64,000 nt of DNA from Melampsora larici-populina 98AG31 (taxonomy: Eukaryota > Basidiomycota > Pucciniomycetes > Pucciniales > Melampsoraceae). Under the pieces are notes generated by a model. That model saw only the letters and a program-made list of their open reading frames with translations. It was not told the DNA's origin and searched no databases. The translations under genes and the position numbers were made by a program. This document shows, piece by piece, positions 1 through 10,767 of the stretch. Positions within the stretch are counted from its first letter, which is position 1. Every line of letters begins with the position of its first letter. The stretch covers positions 826,233-890,232 of the forward strand of contig NW_006768780.1 in NCBI RefSeq assembly GCF_000204055.1, read 5' to 3'.

Positions 1-42
1 TGAACAAACATTGAATCAAGTTTTCTGATTTACATGACGTAG

Positions 43-3000
43 GAATTGAGCAATCCACTTGGGAGTGCGCACCTGGTGTTCATTCCAGAGGCTGTTGTCG
101 ACGAACCCATCAACCGTCTTTCACAATCAAAAAAGTGGAGAGAAGATTATTCTAGAGATTTACGAGTCCAAATGATTGAACATAACTCATTTCATTACTA
201 TATCTACGAGCCTCTTCAGCTTCTTTCCGGCGAGCGAGTTGTTCTTTTTTTTTTTTATCAGCAAAAAGGTGTCATTTTTTCGAAATCTTTCAAGTTATTT
301 GATCAACCATCTGGATTATATACTGGTCTCAAACTCTCAATCCCAGAAGAAGAAGACTGGAACTCGGAAAATTATGAAATTATTTCAGTTGATCAATTTT
401 ATCGTCCGTATCCAAACTTGGAATTATCAGACGGTTCAATGCTGAAAGATTTTTGTAGTAACACACTGTTTCGTGAGTTTCTTCCTGTTGTCTTTCTATT
501 CAGTATGCTGAATACACATCTTTTTTATGATTCAGAACCAGACGGCGAAAATGTTTTGTCAATTCCACTTCCAAATCCTTGGCGAATTCATGCAAATGGG
601 TTGTTAATTCAACAAATACCTATGATAATTTATTCGGACGATACTTCTGGAAACGTGTCAAAGAAGTGGAACAAGCATATGTCTATATATACAATACTTG
701 CCGGTCTACCGGCTAAGCTTGCTAATCAAGAGTTCAACATACACTTTGTAGCAACTACAAACACTGCGAACGCACTTGAGCTTTTTGGTAGGATTGTAGA
801 TGAATTCAAGTATGTGTAAAAACTTTTAAAACTTTTTCTATATTGTCTTGAAACTGATTTTAATCTTTATTTTTTAGTCAGATGAGCAGTGAAGGATTTT
901 TAGCATACAATTCAACATTAAAGAAAGACGTTTATGTAACAGCTTTACCACTTTATCATTGTGGCGACTCTCCAATGCATGCCGAAATTTCCAACACACC
1001 TAATCCATCAATGATGCTCAACCCTTGCCGTATATGCGATTTGAGTGTGGAATCTAAAGAAAAAAAGAAAACAGAAACTTATGTACAAGATTTCTTAGGT
1101 TTGAGCGCTGATGGTTCAGTAGTATGTGATTTGCTTTTTTCTCAAAAAAAGAACCACTTGACTGATTAGATCTTTTCATTAGAAACCTTTCAAATTTCGT
1201 GATTGGGCTATCACAAAAGAACATACAAAGGAGCTATGGAAAATAGTTCGAAAACCAAGATCCGGAAAGAAGTTTAGTGACTTGGCAAAAAAATACGGAA
1301 TACGAGATAGCATAAACTTAAAATTTATTCAAATGATTCGAGATATGCCTACAGCAACCGCAGAAGATCGACAAGCTATCATAGAAAAATGTGAATTGCT
1401 TGATGAGGAGTTTGGTGACTTGTTGTTTAATCCGCTCTTGGATCTCAAAGGTTTTTATTTGATTTATTCCATCTGTATATTTTTCATGTACATTCATTAA
1501 AGCTGAAATTCATTTCTTCAATAGGTTTTGATGGTCACTTAGACACTCCAGTAGAGACTCTACATGTTGTCCTTCTTGGAATTACTAAATACCTTTACGG
1601 TGATGCAATTTCGTCTATTCCTGACCGTCATCATCGTAAACTCAAAGCACGATATGCGTCTTTCAACATTTCTGGACTCAACATCGCGCCAATCATTCCT
1701 CGAACTATGATTGACAACGCCAAAAGCTTAGTTGGTAAAGAATTTGCTGTTGTTATGCAAACCGCGGCCTTTGTACTTTTTGAATATATCGACGAAGAGC
1801 ACCGTCTACTCTGGAGCTATCTTTCTAATCTTGGCTCTTATATCTTTCAGCCTGAAATTCCAGACATTTCCGTTTATCTTGCGGAACTTGAGGTTCTCAT
1901 CCGACGCTTCTTAAATCAACTTATTTCTCTCAATGCGCAATGGACAAACAAGCCTAAATTTCACATGCTACTTCATCTCGTACATTCAATCGAGCGTCTT
2001 GGTCCAGCTATCCTTTTTGCAACTCAAAAGCTCGAAAGCTTCAACCGTGTCACACGCGATGCATCTGTCCATTCGAATAATCAAAGCCCATCACGTGACA
2101 TCGCCATAACCTCGACCACTCATCGTCTCTTCCGAATTTTATTCTCTGGAAGTAATTTCTTTGATAAAGAACTTGGTGCAAATCTTCGAGCAGGACCAAA
2201 GGTTCGGGAGCTGTTTGAAAGCAACAAAATCATCCAGAAGGGTTTAGGTTTTGATCCTGATTGGAACAAGAAGCCTGAAATCAAGTTCATTTGTGAGTGT
2301 ATCATTTATCTTCTTGCTTCAAAAATTCACACTCATATTTGGGGTTTTGTGATCATTGTTGAATCAGATTCCAAGAATTCTTCTAATTGTCCAGAACAAC
2401 TCAAGCAAGTATTCCCTCGACATGAATGGAAATCTGTTGAAACAGCTATTCTGAGCAAGAACCAAAAGGTCAAGGCTGACACTTTTGTATTTGTTTGTCC
2501 AATAATCTCATCTTTCTCTGGTCCAAATATTGATATCTATCTTTTTTAGATTCGACAAGAAACTGACGCAAATACTGTCAATGATTCTATTGGATGTGTT
2601 GTCTCTGTATGGCAAGGTACCACACCAACAAACTCCCAGGCTTGGGTCGAAATTTTCCGCACTCAGCCTGTCCCAGGAGTCCACCTTTTTTATTATATGA
2701 AAGAGTTTCAAAAATGTCAGGATAAGGTGTGGGTTCAGCTTAAAGTGCGTCTTTTGAAGCCATATTTTTTTTCTGCAAAAAGATGCTGACCAAATTTTTT
2801 ATTAGGACATCAACTGCCTTTTGAATTTCCAGCACAACTGTCATGATGGAGATTGTGAAATTCTTCAAACCAAGACTCAGATGGTTGAACGGCGCGTCAT
2901 CAGGCAAAAAGGATGGGAAGTTAATCACTCTGAACATAACTCATATATCCTCAATTCTTCTTCTTTCTATTCCGCTCAAGTCCATCGTGAGATGGCTGGT

Positions 3001-3108
3001 TTCGAAGTGGAAGATGTCACTTGGGAAGAATGGTGCGCTTCTGTCACACAGGGTCTTGACACCTGGGTAAATCCTGATGGTGCCTCAACACCTGAAGACG
3101 AAGTTTAA
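43..3108 (+). CDS. CACTA/Plavaka-like DDE transposase, 5' end outside window
   Basis: Seven exons join in frame: 43-809, 878-1121, 1183-1450, 1525-2292, 2368-2486, 2550-2744 and 2806-3108, giving 887 visible codons with no stop. The first exon follows an AG at 41-42, and there is no ATG near it, so earlier exons lie off the left edge. Family-type signatures are SDDTSGN followed by KKWNKH (near 630-690), then DTPVETLHVVLLG and SLVGKEFAVVMQTA in exon 4. A Cys/His cluster (HNCHDGDC) lies near the C-terminus. These are seen in the basidiomycete Tnp2-like transposases that cut and paste CACTA/Plavaka elements. The lack of stops suggests a recent insertion. No terminal repeat can be assigned because the left end is missing. 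I am confident of a transposase; the exact superfamily (Plavaka or another CMC group) is less certain. Confidence 0.85.
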
Positions 3109-3197
3109 CTGTTGATGAGTCTGAGATTGTTCGAGTTGATGTAAATTATTATAATTTTAATCAGATATTGTGTTTATTTTGTGAAATTATTAACTTC

Positions 3198-3430
3198 CTT
3201 TTGAATGTGGTCGAATGAGTTTTGAGTGTGATCGGATGAGTTTCAAATGTGGTCGGACAAGTTTCAAATGTGATTGGATTAGCTTTGAATGTGATTGGAT
3301 GAGTTTCGAATGTGATTGGATGAGTTTTGAATGTGATTGGATGAATTTTGAGTGTGATCAAATGAGTTTTGAATGTGGTCAAATGAGTTTCGAACATGGG
3401 CAAATGAGTTTTGAGTGTGATTGGATGAGA
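3198..3430. repeat. 21-bp minisatellite downstream of the transposase gene
   Basis: About eleven imperfect copies of a 21-bp unit with core GAGTTTTGAATGTGATTGGAT run head to tail. Because 21 is a multiple of three, the array is open in several frames on both strands, which produces spurious repetitive ORFs. It begins about 90 bp after the transposase stop codon and may be part of the element's subterminal region. Confidence 0.85.
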
Positions 3431-3449
3431 AATTTTTGCCCCCAAAAAC

Positions 3450-3480
3450 GTGTTGCACCCCTGTGCAAGGGGTGCAACAC
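3450..3480. repeat. Perfect 13-bp hairpin
   Basis: GTGTTGCACCCCT at 3450-3462 is exactly reverse-complemented at 3468-3480 around a 5-nt loop. It directly follows the minisatellite. It could be a transposon end or a cruciform; no function can be assigned. Confidence 0.7.
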
Positions 3481-4063
3481 ACCCGGGTCTTGACCGGCAT
3501 TCTTTGGGATGGATCAATGACTCAAATTTACCCAAATTCTCTCTTTTGTTCTCATATGAAGCATTTACATTGTGTGGATAGCATTTCAAGTAGACAAACA
3601 ACCTGAAGCATATTGAGGGAATTTTTCAAGAGATCATTGGCACTCCAGGTCACACTGGGATTGTCTGAAATCTCAACTGTATGACAGTCTCTCTGATCCT
3701 CTTGGATTGCTGTTGTCAGAAAACCTTGCCATTGGACCCCCTGTTTAGAGTTTGGCTGGATCCACTGGGAAATGGTTGATTCATCCATCACCATTCTAGT
3801 ATGTGGGAGGAAGTTAAAAATGGAAGATGAAGATTTGAACACCTTCCCAAAAGCTGGGCCCTCTTGCATCCCGTGCACCCCCCTTTTTTGCCCTTTAGGT
3901 GTTTTGGGTGTGACACCGGGTGTGCGGCGCACCCTGGCTTGGACCCGCAACCTGAGTCCACACCCCCGTTTGGGTTGTACCCTGGATTTCACAGTGTGAG
4001 GACGTCTGTGGTAAACCACATATATATATTTACATGTCTTGAGCTTTTTTCCGCCATTGTATG
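3481..4063. other. Non-coding stretch, nothing recognised
   Basis: Mixed-composition sequence between the hairpin and the first MITE. Overlapping short ORFs exist on both strands but show no domain, signal or codon support. The last 8 bases (4056-4063, ATTGTATG) are the left target duplication of the MITE. Confidence 0.5.
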
Positions 4064-4348
4064 TCACGCTCACACCCGGTGCCACAAAGCCACAAGGCGC
4101 CCTGGAGGGGCACATGGCAAGGGCCAGGGCTTAGGCCACACCATGGCCCACACACCAACCCCTTCATGGCCTTCAACGGGCATGGAATTCAGTCAAAGTC
4201 CCCCTAAAGATGGTCTTAAGCAGGGAATGGCGACCAAAAATGCAGATCTGAGGTTCATTGAATGGAAGGCCACATTGGGCCACACCATCCTAGGCCATGG
4301 CCCTGGCCACGCCCTGGGCCCTGCAAAAGCCGCCGGGTGTGAGCGTGA
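4064..4348 (+). mobile_element. hAT-type MITE, copy 1 (285 bp)
   Basis: The element starts TCACGCTCACACCCGG and ends with the exact inverse CCGGGTGTGAGCGTGA. It is flanked on both sides by the 8-bp direct repeat ATTGTATG (4056-4063 and 4349-4356). A terminal inverted repeat with an 8-bp target duplication is the mark of hAT-superfamily non-autonomous elements. The interior is rich in GGCCA/TGGCC words and carries no coding sequence. Copy 2 at 5531-5812 is the same family in the opposite orientation. Confidence 0.9.
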
Positions 4349-5530
4349 ATTGTATGACATGCCCTCTGTCACTTTCCAATGTTTTTCTGATGTTGTACGT
4401 GACCAACCTATTGTCATTTGTTGACTTGAGATCACAATTCTGAACTTTTAAACCACTATGATTTTTGCCAAAAACCTCGATTTGCACCTTTTTTGTCACT
4501 AAGGCCTAGGCTTAATTCTGGTCAAAATCCCAACCTTTTTTGTCACCCACCTCCATAGGTGCTTTCCAGGGTCCTGTTTTCTCCCATACAATAATTCAAT
4601 TTTCTTAACCGGATCTGCAGGGTTTGCAGGAGTCTAGTGGTACCACTCACCACTCTACACAAGTTTGTGGTGTGAAGATATGTTGATTTCAATGTTGAAG
4701 ATAACATGGCTGTGGATGCACGTGGAACAAATGTACCGGTCCAAAATGAAGTTTCGGATCCTGACTCAACCCGGCCTTGACTTGAATCAAGAGGCGGGCT
4801 GGTGACTTTTGATTTTGACTTGTTGTGGTCCAGCTCACCAACCAGCCAAAAAAGAATAAACAATCAATCAAAAAGAACACAACAACTCAATACCGCGATC
4901 ACAAGACTCTCAACACAAACACGACCTAACACTTTATCAAAGTAAGTGTCTCTTTCTCTATCTCATCTCTTCTGCTAAATTGATAATAATCAAACAAATA
5001 AAAAAGAACTTCTCTTGTCTTTCCGATTCTTAAGCTAGAACACTTGCAACAACCACTCATACTATCTCGAAACAATCACAATGTCACTTTAACACAGACA
5101 AGAACACTTTCAAACGCACACAAGATTCACTTAGAGACAAACACTAAAAAAAATCAGACGCAGATTGATAAGTGATCCTCCCTTCTTCACCAACAGGCCT
5201 CCCCTTACACATCTTTTCCAAAGCCAACCCACAACTCGGCCTGAAGCCTCCTTTATTACCTCTCTCATATTTATAAATCTCTCTGGTCACATGCTTCTGT
5301 TGACCTCGGACCTACTCTGACCAATTCCGTTCTCAACTCGATCTTGGAATTGGTTGAATACCAAGTAAGTCCTTTCTTATTTTTATCTTTCTTATCTCAT
5401 TGTCTCTGCTAACTAATTGTTCCTTTCACATTGTTGATTCCTTATTTTTACCAATCTATTTCTATCTCCAGCAATTCATTCTCTATTTTAATAGCCCTGT
5501 TTCGATTTTTTCTTTTAATTCCTCATTAAT
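4349..5530. other. AT/pyrimidine-rich non-coding stretch
   Basis: No gene is recognised. From about 4860 the sequence is rich in CT/CA words with several splice-donor-like AAGTAAGT strings (near 4938 and 5364) and a TATAAAT near 5270. This resembles the leader of a degenerate retroelement, but no LTR boundary, primer site or protein remnant could be found. Confidence 0.35.
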
Positions 5531-5812
5531 TCACGCTCACACCCGGCACCTTTTTCGTGGCCAGGGCCGTGGCCCAGCCCTGCCCAGCCCTGTGTGGCCT
5601 GCCCTTGAAACAACTTTTGATCATAGCCCAACTCATCTTCAGGTGCTACTCCCTGCTTAAGGCACTCTTTGAAGGGGAATTAAGCTGAACTTCATGCACT
5701 ATGAAGGTCATGAAGGGCTTGTGGTGAGGGCCACACGTGGCCTAAGCCCTGGCCCCGGCCATGTGCCCCTCCAGGGCGCCTCGTGGCTTCGGGGCCCCGG
5801 GTGTGAGCGTGA
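5531..5812 (-). mobile_element. hAT-type MITE, copy 2 (282 bp, inverted relative to copy 1)
   Basis: It has the same 16-bp ends as copy 1 (TCACGCTCACACCCGG and its inverse). It is bounded by a perfect 8-bp target duplication TCATTAAT at 5523-5530 and 5813-5820. Read in reverse it aligns with copy 1 along its whole length, including the shared GCGCCCTGGAGGGGCACATG segment. Two copies with different intact target duplications prove independent insertion events. Confidence 0.9.
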
Positions 5813-6707
5813 TCATTAATTCATCGCTTAGATTGTCAATATCTTGCGACCTGATCGATCTGTAATTGATAAACGTGAGTTCATCCTCTTCTCACTGATC
5901 ACTGATCTATCATCATATAGTAAGTTCTTTCTTTGTATCTACTTGTATTTTTTAGACTAATTGTTTGTTTATTTATTCTTCTTTCTTCTTGTTCAGATCA
6001 CAACTTTACCGCTCCGATCGTTTCTCAACCCCGCTGATATTCACTTCGATCCGTCTCCCTCACGACTCATCCTTTCCATCCGATCATACTTTCTGGCTAA
6101 TTGATTGTTCTATACTCATATATTATTTTATTCGTTGTAAGTTCTTTTCTCTTAACTCTACTCGTGATACTTGACTGACTGTTTTGATTCATTCAACCTT
6201 AGGATCTACTTAGTCCTAGGCCCCAAAAGTTGACGATCACTCTCAACTCCGATCACTCCTCGATCTTGCCAATCCTTCTCTTACTTCAACCTCGCTGATC
6301 TTCACTTTGTTCAATCAAACCTCTAAATCACTCTCATTTTTCTTTTACTTTCCAGTTACCTCCTCTAAACTCTTTTCTTTTCCCTATAAATTTAAATTTC
6401 TCTCTTTCAACTTTGTAATATATTAAATTTAAATCTCGTGCTATTAAATTAAAAGATAAACTATTATAACTTGAGTTGAGTAAAGTTGAGCTGAGCTTTG
6501 ACTTGCTGACCCTTGAGATAGACCGAGTGAGAGTCTGTCCCCGCGAGCAAAAGATGAAATACTAATATATATAAATTTGAGAATAGGTAGGAGAGCTTCA
6601 GCTATAAAATGCTGAGCTCGGAGTGGTTTTGATTACCACAGCAGGTCATGTGAGAAAAAGAAGCTTCTTCAATCTTGAGAAATGATCAACAGTTTAGAAG
6701 TAGTCAA
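5813..6707. other. Pyrimidine-rich non-coding stretch
   Basis: C/T-rich, AT-rich sequence continuing the character of 4860-5530, so MITE copy 2 inserted into this unit. No coding sequence is supported. Around 6470-6560 the composition changes to GA-rich words (TTGAGTTGAG, GAGCTGAG). Nothing specific is identified. Confidence 0.35.
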
Positions 6708-7050
6708 CTCACATGCCCGCAAGGTGCTCAGCAGACGAATTAGCTTATACTACCGACACGCAGTCTGAATCACGTGCTGAGCACCTGATCCAAATTCAAT
6801 CGTCTGCTGAGCACCTGGCTGGTTAGCTCACATGCCAGCCAGGTGCTCAGCAGACGAATTAGCTTATACTACCGGCACGCAGTCTGGATCACGTGCTGAG
6901 CACCTGATCCAAATTCAATCGCCTGCTGAGCACCTGGCTGGTTAGCTCACCTGCCAGCCAGGTGCTCAGCAGGCAAATCAGCGTGTACCACCGGCACGCA
7001 ATCTGAATCACGTGCTGGGCACCTCGCTGGCAGGTTGCGCTCGTACCAAC
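6708..7050. repeat. 119-bp tandem repeat with internal inverted motifs
   Basis: The word AGGTGCTCAGCAG recurs at 6722, 6841 and 6960, a fixed 119-bp period, for nearly three units. Each unit also carries the inverse TGCTGAGCACCT twice, so each can fold on itself. The third unit is more diverged and fades out around 7050. Confidence 0.85.
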
Positions 7051-7284
7051 CAGCTCACCCGCCGACTGGCTGGTAAACCACGCCATGCCGACGTGGTCTT
7101 TCTCTTGATGTGTAGAGCAGGTGAAAAACATTGGGTGAGGGCCACGTGGCCGCACTCACACTGCGGCCACCTGTTCTGCACAACCACTCGGCGTGCTCAT
7201 ACCCAACTTACATTTCATGTGGTCCCAGTTCAAAGTCGCCCCGTGGTGTAAAGCTGATATTGATATGGGTGCCAGCCCAGGACT
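7051..7284. other. Non-coding spacer
   Basis: GC-richer sequence between the 119-bp array and the inverted-repeat element. Short ORFs occur on both strands but share no feature with known genes. Confidence 0.4.
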
Positions 7285-7739
7285 CAGGAATGCCCCTATA
7301 TAGGGTAGTGATCTGGAGAAGTGCCTTTTGAGGTCCCGTGGTGTTACAATTCATGGGATATGAGCAGCTCTGATCATTTCTGACCATTTATGCTTTTGAT
7401 TATTGCTATCCTCTTACTCATGTAACATCTTGGGTTGAATTATCTTATCTTCTTCACCCTTTCTAGATATGTTTTTGGAATATAATGTTTTTACATACAA
7501 ACAGAGTGGAGATTGCTTGTGTAGTTTGAAATTTCAGAAGGGAGAGTTTGTGCAAATTTGGAGTTGTCAAAGGGGGTGAAAGGCTCCAAGAAAGTCTGTG
7601 GGAAGATCAAACTGCCCTTACAGCTATGGGTGAAACCAGGTTTAGATCTGGGAAGACTTAGTGTTTTTGCAGGACCGGAGATCCAAGGGAGCTTAAAAGG
7701 CACTTCTCCAGATCACTACCCTATATAGGGGCATTCCTG
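7285..7739. mobile_element. Probable non-autonomous element with perfect 45-bp inverted repeats
   Basis: Positions 7285-7329 and 7695-7739 are exact reverse complements over 45 bp (outer end CAGGAATGCCCC). They include the palindrome CCCTATATAGGG. Weaker similarity extends outward for about 20 bp (GCCAGCCC against GGCTGGC). The 365-bp interior has no coding sequence. A clean target duplication could not be fixed, although TGATATTG and TGATATTT occur just outside. It is probably a MITE or foldback element of unknown superfamily. Confidence 0.65.
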
Positions 7740-8027
7740 GGTCCTGCCAGCCCCCTATGCCAGACAATATGATATTTGGAAATTTCAATATCAAGTTTAA
7801 ATTAATGATGAATAGTCTGTACGAAAGTTGCTTGCATATAAACCGTGCTAACTGAGTAGTAATAACATTGGGGAAAAAAAAAGAACAAAAAACTCAAATT
7901 CAAACAGTCCACAAATTGCAATCAAAGCGGCGGGTGTTTTGCGACAAAAAGAAATGAAATAAAGGTCAACATTAATTACAAAGTGATTGTTCTTCAAATG
8001 AAAATGTATTATATGACGCCGAGTTGC
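7740..8027. other. AT-rich 3' flank of the phospholipase gene
   Basis: Includes an A-rich run near 7872-7890. This is probably the 3' untranslated and intergenic region of the minus-strand lysophospholipase gene. Nothing else is seen. Confidence 0.4.
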
Positions 8028-10767
8028 TCATTTAGCACAGTATCGACTGAAGCAAGCAGAGCATTGGCCGGTTCGGGCTTGTGAATTTCGAATCCTTTGC
8101 TTTTCGATCATTGCACAAGCCAAACATGCAGGCCATTCAGGATCAACATATGACGAGTTGGATTGAGTTGCAATATGGAAACCGTTTTGAAAGAATCCAT
8201 CAATCTCTTGCCACTTCTCAAACAATAAAGGGTTCAGAAATGCAGATATGTCAACTTGCTCGTCAGTGACCAAATGTAATGAAGAGCTCTTACAGTGTAG
8301 TCCGTTTGCATGGTTGGCATGTCTGTTTGTGCTGATACAAAATGGTTGGGAAGGTAGAGTATCAGGGGTGCGTTGGGATCCTCACATCCGAACAGTGTCG
8401 GTCTTCTATCATATCCAGCAGAGGTAAAGCTGCCATCCATTGCGTTGGGTACTCTGTGATTTAAATACCCCTCAAACATAAATCAATAGTGTTCTCTATT
8501 CAATTGAGAGCGAAACTTCAGGCATAGGACTTGGCCACTGACTTTGGGAATGCGTAACCTTGGTAGTTTGGGTCTTGCAGTTTGAGAGAAGTTAAGTATA
8601 AGGTAGTGCCATTTGGATCTGTTGTTACAAAGGAGTTGAGCAAGCTGTGAGTTGAGTGGAAGTTTGAGATAATACTGACAACCATGGACGTTTGGATTTT
8701 CAAATGAGTGTCCATTAACGGTCTACAAAACAACTAATTCATGTTAGCTTGACAGGTACTCGCACTCACCGTCAAATTTCTCAACTCACCGAGTCTATAG
8801 CCAGTATGATGTCTACATTTCTGGCTGGCTGTATCAAAGGGAAGAGAGGTAGATTCTCCGAAGCCATGGCACCATCAGCGAGTAGGAGGGTGTCTAAATT
8901 CGAGTCTTCAAATCCCACGTCGCCAAACATTCCAACTGCTTTTCCTTGGAAGGGATTCGGAACCTGATGGTAAAATTATCAACACTTTCGATTGGTCGTG
9001 GTTACGGAGAAGCTAGTTAATGGTACTAACCAATGCCTCATAAAATTCACCCTTGATGAACAGCTTCAGGAGCTTTGCCCAAAATGGTGGGTCCGGATCC
9101 GAGCCGTCCTGTAGAGCAATTGTCATTCACATAGACCTTGGATAAGTGCGGTATAGTCGTTTTGAAAATATGGCTCACCTGAAAGCTGAAGACATTACTC
9201 GAAGCACCCTAAAGTGAGGCAAATTTCCTGTGTTAGGGCGGTCAGGAAATTTTGAAGGAGATTGATCTATTACTGAACGTGCCATCAAGAAACTGGGCCC
9301 GAAAATGTCATAAGCATCATCCCACACACTTGGGTAAGTCAAGAATGCCAATACATGCGGGATTTATAAGAAGAATATAAGTACCCCATATTGTCGAAAC
9401 CTTTTGTGCAAGTTATAGCTTGATCGTTCATAGCGGAGGCTTTACTCCCGAGGTATTCCATAGGTATCGAAGCGTTCAAAAGAGGATGCCATATTCCAAA
9501 GTCTTCTGGAGTAAACTCGTCTGGTGATTGAAAAACAAACCGTGAGCCGATGCTCAGGTATTTCAGCTGGGGAAACTTACACATTGGACTTTGCAGTGTT
9601 ATCATTTTGCCTGTGCCTGGCCTAGATAGGGACACCAAGATAGGCAACGGAAATATGCGGTCTTTGTATGCTGGTGTTTCTCTTACAGATGAGAAGAGCA
9701 CGCCCTTGCCTTTTTCTGGATCTTTACTGTATTCAAAGAGCAAGCGTATCAGCCTCTATTTTTTCTGTTTCACTTGGGTTCAATGACTTACATGAACTGT
9801 GTACCCAGCATCCGTGCCCATATGCTAGAGGAGGAATCACAGTTGGGTCATTGAGATGGGTCGGGAAGTTAAAGAGCAAGAAATCTGGCACAGGTGTTGA
9901 AACTAACTCTACAAAACTGACGGCAAATCCGGCTTTCTTCTTCTTCTTTGTATCCGAATAATATTTGGGGTACTTCTTCAGATTGCGCCAGCTGAGATAA
10001 CCATTTTTCTTGGTGTAACCCCAAACCGTTTGATTGAGTGAAGGGAATCTCTCGAAGTTTGAGGTCGCCCAACTACCCAAGAGCCACGATCCCCTGTGAT
10101 CAAACAAAAATTTACATTAACAGCTTTTTGATTTGATTGATAGACAAATTGCTTGAGACAAACGCTGATAGCCCTGTAGCATAATTCGCAAGTTGTAAGA
10201 TTCCACCAGTTCGTGCTTTCATGGCCTCTGGATTCCTGGAATCGAAAGCATCCAAAATTGATGAAGAGTACAATAGTGCACGATTTCCTCCCCCAGACAA
10301 AGCCAGTGCGACATTGGGCACAGTATCACCAGCACGGGCTCCATTTGTGGTCGCTCTGTCTAAGAAATTTTCAATATCAAAATCCTTCAACCCAGCTTGT
10401 TTCAAGAAATCTGACCACAGAGGTATTGAAAGATTTGCTTTGCTTGATATATATGCCTCTTCTCCTTGACTTAAACCCCACTATCATGTATATCTTACAT
10501 CAGAGACTCTATCCTAAAACGCAATGGAGAATTGAATATCATCACTGCAAGAATTGTACGAACTGGATACATGTTAGCATCCCGAATGCGTAAATCAGCA
10601 GGACAGTCGATCTTCGTGGGTGCATAGCCGCCCGTAGGTGATTGAGAAATCGCCAGGTCCCTCGGACGTAAGACATATGCTGTTGCGATATCGGGCTTAT
10701 GCATATTGACCAAGACTCGCAACCCCACCGTGACCCAGACCTGAATCCATCCCGACGTCTTCCGCAT
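8028..10767 (-). CDS. Lysophospholipase / phospholipase B (cPLA2-like catalytic domain)
   Basis: This enzyme class releases fatty acids from (lyso)phospholipids and is usually secreted or GPI-anchored. On the minus strand the exons join in phase as 10767-10571, 10469-10164, 10093-9908, 9824-9792, 9726-9581, 9520-9385, 9292-9274, 9208-9179, 9108-9031, 8963-8790, 8722-8676, 8644-8543, 8453-8294 and 8258-8028. Landmarks in order are SPTGGYAPTKIDCP, the oxyanion-type loop NVALALSGGGNRA, the nucleophile elbow GLSAGSW (usually GLSGGSW), VDIWARMLGTQF, YEFTPEDFG, GFDNMGFLM, LADGAMASENLPL (catalytic Asp), QPARNVDIILAIDS and RRPTLFGC. The C-terminus is Cys-rich. Length of about 630 aa matches the family. 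The 19-nt exon is needed for the GFLM motif. Two inferred introns (8645-8675, 8259-8293) are only 31 and 35 nt, so either the joins are wrong or the gene carries small deletions. The true start and signal peptide may lie further upstream. Confidence 0.85.

Noticed and set aside
46..48. TTG as start of the first transposase ORF
   Set aside because: It is not an ATG, and an AG acceptor lies at 41-42 with coding sequence directly after it; the gene starts upstream of the window.
3161..3601. Repetitive 146-codon ORF (THPITFKTHP type) on the minus strand and its partners on the plus strand
   Set aside because: Produced by the 21-bp minisatellite, whose period is a multiple of three; no gene support.
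3864..4424. 186-codon ORF on the plus strand
   Set aside because: It runs through a MITE with defined ends and target duplications.
4860..6480. Retrotransposon LTR or leader
   Set aside because: Composition is suggestive, but no matching LTR pair, primer-binding site or protein remnant could be located.
6708..7050. CRISPR-like array
   Set aside because: Tandem units without spacers in a eukaryotic genome; the repeats are contiguous.
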